DNA of 23,777 nucleotides from JADGRA01 sp035622755 (GTDB lineage Bacteria > Myxococcota > Myxococcia > Myxococcales > Myxococcaceae): positions 1 through 23,777 of the forward strand of contig DASPUU010000327.1 in the NCBI GenBank assembly GCA_035622755.1, written 5' to 3'. Shown here piece after piece: positions 18,420 to 23,777 of this stretch. Made by a program: the position numbers and the translations under genes. Position 1 is the stretch's first letter. Each line of letters begins with the position of its first letter. Below the pieces are notes generated by a model. The model worked only from the letters and a program-made list of their open reading frames with translations, searched no databases and was not told the DNA's origin.

Positions 18420-19052
18420 ATGACAGAGGGCGATGCGGCGACCGGTGGTGGGCGCCCTGCGCGGGCCTGGACGGTGCTCTCCGGTGGGCGGAGTGCGCCC
18501 GACGAGGCCCTGGTGGTGGACTTCCTCCGCGGCGAGACCGGCGCCTTCGGCGAGCTGGTGCGACGCTACCAGCAGCTGGTCCAGGCCCTGGTGAGACGCT
18601 ACGCCTCCCGGCCCGAGGACGTGGCCGACCTCGCCCAGGCGGCCTTCCTCCGGGCCTTCGCCGCCGCCCGCCGTTCGCTCGGCCGGCTGGAGCGCGCCGA
18701 GCCCGGTCTGTTCCGCGCCTGGCTGGTCCGCATCGCCGTCAACGTGGGAAAGAATCACGTGCGGGATACGGCGCGGTGGAGGTTCGAGGACGCCGCCGTG
18801 CTCGGCGAGTCGGCGGCCACCGGTCCGGATCCGGTCACCCTGCTGGAGAGGACCGAGCAGCGGCGCAGAGTCCGCGCGGCGATGAGCCAGCTCTCGGCGC
18901 GCCAGCGCGAGGTGGTCGCGCTCCGGGTGGACGGGGCGCTGCCGTTCCGCGACGTGGCCCGCGCCCTGGGCATCACCGAGAACAACGCCAAGGTGCACTT
19001 TCACCACGCGGTGAAACGGCTCCGGGCGGCGATGGAAGGAGACGGGGGATGA
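18420..19052 (+). CDS. ECF-type RNA polymerase sigma factor
   Basis: 210-residue sigma factor with region 2 at about 35-118 (FLRGETGAFGELVRRYQQLV, ASRPEDVADLAQAAFLRAF, FRAWLVRIAVNVGKNHVRD) and region 4 at about 150-205 (LSARQREVVALRVDGALPFRDVARALGITENNAKVHFHHAVKRLR). Regions 1.2 and 3 are absent, as in ECF sigmas. ATG at 18420 is preceded by a close GAGG; in-frame starts at 18366 (GTG), 18384, 18390 or 18405 cannot be excluded. Its stop overlaps the start of the zinc-finger anti-sigma gene (ATGA at 19049-19052), which fits a sigma/anti-sigma pair. The 58-bp gap before it (18362-18419) has no convincing promoter. Confidence 0.92.
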   Translation: MTEGDAATGGGRPARAWTVLSGGRSAPDEALVVDFLRGETGAFGELVRRYQQLVQALVRRYASRPEDVADLAQAAFLRAFAAARRSLGRLERAEPGLFRAWLVRIAVNVGKNHVRDTARWRFEDAAVLGESAATGPDPVTLLERTEQRRRVRAAMSQLSARQREVVALRVDGALPFRDVARALGITENNAKVHFHHAVKRLRAAMEGDGG

Positions 19053-19579
19053 GCCTCGAGACCCTCACCTGTCAGGAGGCGGAACCGCTGATCACCGAGC
19101 GGGCCAGCGGACCGATCTCCTCCGAGGAGGTGGCCGCCCTGGAGCGGCATCTGGCCGGATGCCTCGCCTGCCGGGCGGCGGCGGAGCGGGACCGGACGCT
19201 CTTCGCGCTCGTCGCGCTCGCCCCGCCGGGGCCCGGGGAGGAAGCGGCCCAGCGCGGGTTGGCCGAGCGCACCCTGGCCGCCTGGCGCGGGGCGGAGCGG
19301 CGGCGGCAGAGCGCTCGGGTGGCGGTTCTCGTGGCGGCGGTCCTCCTGGCGGTGGCCATTCCCCTCGGTCGCTGGAAGGCGTCCGGGTCCGGGCCGGCGC
19401 TGGCGGGGCGGGCGAGCCTGGAGGAGTCGGAGCTCGTCCCGGGAGGCTGGGCTTCGCCCGGCTGGGACCTCGACGAAGCGCTGGCCGCCGAGGCCGCCCA
19501 GGAGGACGACAGCCCCCTCTCGGATACTCTGGCGCTCGAGGGCGATGGAGCGTTCGCGCTCGCGGGAGACAACGGATGA
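19049..19579 (+). CDS. Membrane anti-sigma factor with zinc-finger (ZAS-like) domain
   Basis: 176-residue predicted single-pass membrane protein. The cytoplasmic N-terminus carries the anti-sigma zinc-binding pattern H34-x3-C38-x2-C41 (LERHLAGCLACRAAAERD), with C8 as a likely fourth ligand. One transmembrane segment lies at about 91-107 (VAVLVAAVLLAVAIPLG), followed by an acidic periplasmic tail of about 65 residues. It should hold the upstream sigma factor inactive at the membrane. It is overlapped on both sides by ATGA junctions, with the sigma gene before it and the CpxP-like gene after it. Confidence 0.88.
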   Translation: MSLETLTCQEAEPLITERASGPISSEEVAALERHLAGCLACRAAAERDRTLFALVALAPPGPGEEAAQRGLAERTLAAWRGAERRRQSARVAVLVAAVLLAVAIPLGRWKASGSGPALAGRASLEESELVPGGWASPGWDLDEALAAEAAQEDDSPLSDTLALEGDGAFALAGDNG

Positions 19580-20049
19580 GGGCGACGGCAGCGCTTCTGG
19601 TGGTTCTGGCGGCGGGCACCGGGTGGACGCAGGGCGCCGCTCCGGGCAACGAGCCCCCGGGCCCGGGCGAGCAGTGGCACAAGCGGGCGCAGATGATGCG
19701 TACCCTGGCCATCGCCGATGCTCTCGGCCTCGACGATGCGGGCACGGTCAAGCTTCGTTCCCAGCTGGCGAAGTTCGACGATCGCCGCGCCCCGCTGGTG
19801 CAGCAGCTGGTGGAGCAGACGCAGATCCTGCGCCGGGCGGCCAAGGGGGACACCACCGCCTTCGCCCAGGTGGACGGCGCCATCCAGAAGGTGCTCCAGC
19901 TCCGCGGGCAGATCGAGCAGGTGGACCGCGATCTCTTCGCCGAGCTGTCGGTGGGCCTCGGGCCGCAGAAAAAGGCGCAGCTCGCCCTGGCCATGGCCCG
20001 CCTGCCGCAGCAGATGCGGGAGATGGCACGGGGCGAGCCCCGTCGCTAG
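19576..20049 (+). CDS. Exported CpxP/Spy-like helical protein (possible envelope sensor)
   Basis: 157-residue protein with an N-terminal signal peptide (hydrophobic residues 3-16, probable cleavage near 18-22). The mature part is an all-helical, Gln/Leu-rich chain (ADALGLDDAGTVKLRSQLAKF, QLVEQTQILRRAAKGD, QKVLQLRGQIEQVDRDLFAELSVGLGPQKKAQL). Its layout is like CpxP/Spy/ZraP periplasmic proteins, including the recurrent L-x-P-x-Q/K helix end. Only one His (H35) is present, near M40-M41, so heavy-metal binding is uncertain. It starts inside the anti-sigma stop (ATGA), so it is probably the periplasmic partner or sensor of that system. Homology is by pattern only. Confidence 0.65.
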   Translation: MRATAALLVVLAAGTGWTQGAAPGNEPPGPGEQWHKRAQMMRTLAIADALGLDDAGTVKLRSQLAKFDDRRAPLVQQLVEQTQILRRAAKGDTTAFAQVDGAIQKVLQLRGQIEQVDRDLFAELSVGLGPQKKAQLALAMARLPQQMREMARGEPRR

Positions 20050-20050
20050 A

Positions 20051-20093
20051 GTGCGCCGCCCCCCGTCCCGGCGGATCGGGCCGGGCGGCGCAC
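20051..20093 (+). promoter_or_regulatory. Long hairpin filling the gap upstream of metG
   Basis: GTGCGCCGCCC (20051-20061) is the perfect reverse complement of GGGCGGCGCAC (20083-20093). The enclosed 21 bases contain an inner stem CCCG-GCGGAT-CGGG (20067-20080). The structure takes up almost the entire 45-bp gap and ends 1 base before the metG ATG, so it would cover the ribosome entry region. There is no T-run, so it is more likely a translational control element or a transcript boundary than a standard terminator. Confidence 0.5.
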
Positions 20094-20094
20094 C

Positions 20095-22500
20095 ATGCCG
20101 GCCAAGCTCCTCGTCACCAGCGCGCTCCCGTACGCCAACGGTCCGATCCACCTCGGCCACGTGGTGGAGTACGTGCAGACCGACATCCTGGTCCGGTTTC
20201 TCCGCTCCACCGGGCGGGACGTCCTCTTCGTCTGCGCCGATGACACCCACGGCACGTCGATCGAGCTCAGCGCGGCGCGACAGGGAGTGTCTCCGGAGGA
20301 GTTCGTGGCCTCGGTCTGGGCCCAGCACCGGCAGGACTTCGCCGGTTTCGGCATCGCGCTCGACGCCTTTCACACCACCCATTCCCCCGAGAACCGCCGC
20401 TACTCGGAGCTGATCTACGAGCGGCTCAAGGCGGCCGGTGACATCCTCCGGCGCTCGGTGGAGCAGGCCTACTGCGAGGTGGACCGCCGCTTCCTCCCGG
20501 ATCGCTTCGTGCGGGGCACCTGTCCGAACTGCAGGAGCCCGGACCAGTACGGGGACGTGTGCGAGGTATGCGGCAAGACCTATACCCCGGCCGACCTCAT
20601 CGACCCGCGCTGCGCGCTCTGCGGCACACGGCCGGTGCTCCGCATCTCCGAGCATCTCTTCTTCCGCCTCTCCGCCCACCAGGCCTTCCTCCAGGAGCTG
20701 GTGCGGCGCCCGGGGTTCGTGCCGGCGGCGGTGGCCAACCAGCTCCAGGCCTTTTTCGACCAGGGACTGAACGACTGGGACATCAGCCGCGACGGCCCCT
20801 ACTTCGGCTTCCCCATCCCGGGCGAGGTGGACAAGTTCTTCTACGTCTGGCTCGACGCGCCCATCGGGTACATCGCCACCACCGAGAAGTGGGCCCAGGA
20901 CGCCGGCCGGGCCGCCGGTGCGCTGGCCTACTGGGCGGAGGAGGCGGACGCCGAGATCATCCATGTCATCGGCAAGGACATCGTCTACTTCCACGCCCTG
21001 TTCTGGCCGGCGGTCCTCAAGGTGGCGCGCCTGAAGCGCCCGAGCAAGCTGGTCGTCCACGGCCACCTCACCCTGGATGGCGCGAAGATGTCGAAGTCGC
21101 GCGGGACGCTGGTCGAGGCGCGGACCTACCTCGACCGGCTCGACCCGGCCTACCTGCGCTACTTCTACGGCGCCAACCTCGGGCCGACCCCGGAGGATTT
21201 CGATCTCTCCCTGACCGACTTCCGCCAGCGGGTGAACGGGGAGCTGGTGAACAACGTCTGCAACCTGGCCAACCGCGTGCTCTCGCTCCTCGCCGGTCCG
21301 CTGGGCGGGGCGCTGGCCCCGGCCGGGCAGGGGCCGGGGAGGGCCCTGGTCGCCGATGCCCTGACCAGGTCGGCCGACGTCCGCGCCGCCTACGAGCGGC
21401 TCGACTTCCGGTCGGCGGTCCGCGGGGCCATCGACATCTCCCAGAGCGCGAACCAGTTCCTTCAGGTCTCCGCGCCGTGGGGGAAGGTGAAGGGGGACCC
21501 GGAGAAGGCGCGCGCCGACCTCTCCGATGCGGCCGAGGTGGCCTACCTCGTCTTCGGCCTGCTCCAGCCGGTGGTGCCCACCCTGGTGGACAGGTTCCTG
21601 GCCCAGCTCCAGGCCCCGCCTCTGACGTTCGCGGCGCTGGGGCGTGCCAGCTACCCGCTCCTCGACCGGAGCCGCCCGGTCGGGACTCCCTCCCCGCTGC
21701 TTCCCCGGATGGAGGAGGCGCAGGTCCGGGCGCTCATCGTGCCCGAGGCGACCCCGGCGGCCCGGGCGCCGTCGCACGCCAGGGCCCAGCCTCCCGCCGG
21801 GGCCCGGGCCGAGGCGCCGCCCGAGGTCTCCGACGAGGAGAGCGGCCGGGTCGCGCTCCGGGTGGGGCTCATCCGGAGCGCAGAGCGCATCCCCAAGGCG
21901 GACCGGCTGCTCAAGCTCACCGTCGACCTGGGCGAGCCCGAGCCGCGCACCATCGTCGCCGGCATCGCCGAGGCGTACGCCCCCGAGGCGGTGGCGCACC
22001 GGCGGGTGGTGGTGGTCGCCAACCTCGCGCCGCGGACCATCCGGGGCATCCCCTCGCACGGAATGCTGCTCGCCGGCGGGGCTGGGGGCTCCTCGCTGAG
22101 ACTGGTCGACCCGGGCGACGCTCCAGCGGGCCAGCCGGTGGAAACGTCGCCGCCGGGGGCGCCGGCCCGCGCCCCGGCCGAGATCACCGCCGAGGACTTC
22201 GGCCGGCTGGTGCTCCGCGCCGGCAGGGTGGAGGCGGCCGAGCGCGTCGCCGGTGCCGCACTGCTCAGGCTGACGGTGGACATCGGTGAGCGCGCGCCGC
22301 GGACACTGCTCCTCCCCTTCGCCGGTCCCGAGGCCCGGGAGTCCCTGGTCGGGCGTGGGGTGGTGGTCCTGGCCAACATCGCTCCCCGCAGCATCCAGGG
22401 AGTCCGCTCGCACGGAATGCTGCTCGCCGCCGACGCGGGTCGGCCCATCGAGCGCCTCCTCTCCCCCGGCGACCTGCCTCCGGGCAGCGAGGTGAGGTGA
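20095..22500 (+). CDS. metG: Methionyl-tRNA synthetase with two tandem C-terminal tRNA-binding (EMAP-like) domains
   Basis: 801 residues; charges tRNA-Met and initiator tRNA with methionine. The Rossmann catalytic domain has the HIGH-type PIHLGH (17-22). It also has a zinc-knuckle insertion with CPNC (143-146), CEVC (156-159) and CALC (173-176), then KMSKS (331-335). The anticodon-binding helical domain spans about 385-520. The C-terminus is unusual: an OB-fold tRNA-binding domain at about 583-683 (VALRVGLIRSAERIPKADRLLKLTVDLG, SHGMLLA) is followed by a second, more diverged copy at about 702-801 (LVLRAGRVEAAERV, LTVDIG, SHGMLLA). Standard bacterial MetG has one such domain or none. The stop overlaps the HEAT-repeat gene (GTGA). 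Confidence 0.96.
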   Translation: MPAKLLVTSALPYANGPIHLGHVVEYVQTDILVRFLRSTGRDVLFVCADDTHGTSIELSAARQGVSPEEFVASVWAQHRQDFAGFGIALDAFHTTHSPENRRYSELIYERLKAAGDILRRSVEQAYCEVDRRFLPDRFVRGTCPNCRSPDQYGDVCEVCGKTYTPADLIDPRCALCGTRPVLRISEHLFFRLSAHQAFLQELVRRPGFVPAAVANQLQAFFDQGLNDWDISRDGPYFGFPIPGEVDKFFYVWLDAPIGYIATTEKWAQDAGRAAGALAYWAEEADAEIIHVIGKDIVYFHALFWPAVLKVARLKRPSKLVVHGHLTLDGAKMSKSRGTLVEARTYLDRLDPAYLRYFYGANLGPTPEDFDLSLTDFRQRVNGELVNNVCNLANRVLSLLAGPLGGALAPAGQGPGRALVADALTRSADVRAAYERLDFRSAVRGAIDISQSANQFLQVSAPWGKVKGDPEKARADLSDAAEVAYLVFGLLQPVVPTLVDRFLAQLQAPPLTFAALGRASYPLLDRSRPVGTPSPLLPRMEEAQVRALIVPEATPAARAPSHARAQPPAGARAEAPPEVSDEESGRVALRVGLIRSAERIPKADRLLKLTVDLGEPEPRTIVAGIAEAYAPEAVAHRRVVVVANLAPRTIRGIPSHGMLLAGGAGGSSLRLVDPGDAPAGQPVETSPPGAPARAPAEITAEDFGRLVLRAGRVEAAERVAGAALLRLTVDIGERAPRTLLLPFAGPEARESLVGRGVVVLANIAPRSIQGVRSHGMLLAADAGRPIERLLSPGDLPPGSEVR
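22053..22429. repeat. Direct repeat pair marking the duplicated tRNA-binding domain in metG
   Basis: An identical 23-base segment occurs at 22053-22075 and 22407-22429, spaced 354 bp (118 codons) apart in the same frame. It encodes SHGMLLA plus flanking residues in each EMAP-like domain, the most conserved piece of the internal duplication. Confidence 0.85.
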
Positions 22501-23471
22501 CCACCCCGGCGGCATCGGCCGACGAGGCTCTCCGGACGCTCCGTCGACCCGGTCCGGCGTCGGTGCGGCGGGAGGCGGCCGCGCAGCTGGTCGAAGCCGC
22601 GCGGCTCAGCGACGACCCGGCGCCCTGGGAGGAGCGGGGGCGGGCGCTGCTCGGCGACGCGGACGCCGAGGTGCGGCGTGCCGGCGTGGCGCTCCTTGCC
22701 CTCGTCGGCGGCCCTCCCGAGCGGCTCCTGGAGCGCATCGGTCCCGGGCTGGCGGACCGGTCCGCCTCGGTGCGGATGGAGGCAGTCGGACAGCTGGCCG
22801 ACGCGGCCAGGGCCGAGCTCCGGCCGGTCCTCGCCGCCGCGCTCGGCGACCAGGCGTTCCTGGTCCGCTTCGAGGCGGCGCGCGGCCTGGCGGCTCTCCA
22901 CCACCCGGCGGGGCTGGACGTCCTGGCGGAAGGACTCGGTCAGAGTGCGCTGCGCTTCCGGGCCATCGGAGCCCTGGCCCAGCTCGGCGATCCGCGCGCG
23001 CTCGGCCCCCTCCGGCGGCTCTTCCGGCGCTGGTTCCTCGACCCCTTCGAGCGAACGCAAGCCGCCGGGGCCCTGGCCTCGCTCGGCGACGGCGACGGCG
23101 CCCGCCACCTCCTCGCCCGGCTCGAGCGCCGCCGCGCTCTCGACCGTCCCCTGGCCGTGGAGCTGTGCGGCGAGGCGCACCTGACCCTCGCCGAGGCTGC
23201 TCTCCTGGCCATCCTCGAAGACCGGACGGATCGCGCCTGGGGCGCGGCGGCCCGGGCGCTGGGACGGCTCGGCACCGAGCGCGCCGGCCCGAGCCTGGAA
23301 GAGGCGCTCGCCGACGGCTCGGTGCCCGAGGAGATGCGCCTCGACGCCGCCGAGGGCCTGGTCTTCCTCCGCGGCGCCGGCGCACGCGAGCCCCTCGCCG
23401 CCGCGCTCGGTGGCTTGGCCGCCGAGGAGTCCCGGGCCGAGCTCCGCTCGCTCCTCGAGGAGCTCGGATGA
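22497..23471 (+). CDS. HEAT-repeat protein
   Basis: 324-residue all-helical protein made of about seven to eight HEAT/PBS-lyase-type repeats of roughly 30 residues. Examples are LLGDADAEVRRAGVALLALVG, LADRSASVRMEAVGQLADAA, LGDQAFLVRFEAARGLAAL, LGQSALRFRAIGALAQLGD and ERTQAAGALASLGDGDGA, each with the D-x-x-x-V-R-x-x-A core. No signal peptide, enzyme motif or membrane segment is seen. Such proteins are usually protein-binding scaffolds. The start is GTG at 22497, overlapping the metG stop; its own stop overlaps the tatD start. The coupled metG-HEAT-tatD order suggests co-expression, but no specific partner can be named. Confidence 0.88.
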   Translation: MTTPAASADEALRTLRRPGPASVRREAAAQLVEAARLSDDPAPWEERGRALLGDADAEVRRAGVALLALVGGPPERLLERIGPGLADRSASVRMEAVGQLADAARAELRPVLAAALGDQAFLVRFEAARGLAALHHPAGLDVLAEGLGQSALRFRAIGALAQLGDPRALGPLRRLFRRWFLDPFERTQAAGALASLGDGDGARHLLARLERRRALDRPLAVELCGEAHLTLAEAALLAILEDRTDRAWGAAARALGRLGTERAGPSLEEALADGSVPEEMRLDAAEGLVFLRGAGAREPLAAALGGLAAEESRAELRSLLEELG

Positions 23472-23777
23472 AGCTCGTCGACGCCCACTGCCACCTCGAG
23501 CCGGCCGACTTCCCGGACCTGGACGCGGTCCTGTCTCGGGCGAATGCCGCCGGGGTGGTCCGCGCGGTGATCATCGGCCAGTTCCACGGCCCCGGGGACT
23601 GGGGGGCGGCGCTGGCTCGCGCCGCCGCCCGGCCGGACATGCTCGTGGCCACGCTCGGGATCCATCCCCACGACGCCGCCCGGGCCTCGGAGGAGGATCT
23701 GGCCGAGCTGACCCGGATCTGCTCCACACCGGCGGTGGCGGCGGTGGGGGAAGCAGGGCTCGACTTCTACTACGACC
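23468..23777 (+). CDS. tatD: TatD-family metal-dependent DNase (truncated by window end)
   Basis: The first 103 residues of a TatD-type hydrolase. The N-terminal metal site DAHCHLE (H7, H9), the GIHPHDA motif (H66, H68) and GEAGLDFYYD (E95) are all present. This family has 3'-5' exonuclease/DNase activity on damaged DNA and RNA and is normally about 255-270 residues, so about 60% lies beyond the window. Start: ATG at 23468 within the ATGA overlap with the HEAT gene. The metG/tatD neighbourhood is a recurrent bacterial arrangement. Confidence 0.93.
   Translation, partial: MKLVDAHCHLEPADFPDLDAVLSRANAAGVVRAVIIGQFHGPGDWGAALARAAARPDMLVATLGIHPHDAARASEEDLAELTRICSTPAVAAVGEAGLDFYYD

Noticed and set aside
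19072..22515. 1147-residue minus-strand open frame opposite the sigma to metG region
   Set aside because: It spans four genes on the other strand, is low complexity, and has no recognisable family.

Overview
The window is very GC-rich (near-total G/C at third codon positions), densely coding, and mostly made of tightly packed genes with 4-base stop/start overlaps. Gene content points to a myxobacterium (Myxococcota, Anaeromyxobacter-like). The main reasons are a Ser/Thr kinase fused to a PilZ-type domain of the kind expanded in Myxococcus, a separate Hsp70/J-protein pair, a DUF2400 protein, a CPBP membrane protease and the GC content. The species assignment is inference. No rRNA, tRNA, CRISPR array, insertion sequence or prophage is visible.

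Layout. (1) 1-1934, minus: speA (biosynthetic arginine decarboxylase), cut at its 3' end by the window edge. (2) 2004-5938, minus: an operon of a short Hsp70 lacking its lid, a proline-rich J-domain protein with three 21-residue repeats, a CvpA-like membrane protein with a DP-rich tail, and a Bcp peroxiredoxin. (3) 6091-6927, plus: a degenerate class II glutamine-amidotransferase-like protein. It shares a CTAG stop with the convergent gene. (4) 6924-10731, minus: four contiguous genes for a kinase-PilZ-TPR protein, an FHA protein that appears to start at CTG, a catalytically dead trypsin-like exported protein, and a CPBP intramembrane protease. DNA polymerase X (10809-12551) lies just upstream on the same strand. 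(5) 12589-14420, plus: a Rieske ferredoxin, MoaB and a DUF2400/TIGR02757 protein. (6) 14413-15882, minus: an MscS channel with a cyclic-nucleotide-binding domain. (7) 15981-23777, plus: holB-holA, an ECF sigma / anti-sigma / CpxP-like trio, metG with two C-terminal tRNA-binding domains, a HEAT-repeat protein and tatD (cut by the window end).

How the genes fit together. Most are housekeeping: polyamine synthesis, replication clamp loader, tRNA charging, repair polymerase and peroxide defence. Two clusters look like dedicated, little-described systems. The first is the Hsp70-J-CvpA operon, which could be a chaperone machine acting at the inner membrane. The second is the kinase-FHA-pseudoprotease-CPBP operon, which could link Ser/Thr phosphorylation to processing of envelope proteins. 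The sigma/anti-sigma/CpxP-like trio resembles a CnrYXH-type envelope sensor set between two housekeeping gene groups. Several starts or intergenic gaps carry conspicuous dyad symmetries (10733-10761, 15928-15945, 20051-20093).

The many long open frames on the opposite strand of real genes are GC-driven shadows and are not annotated.
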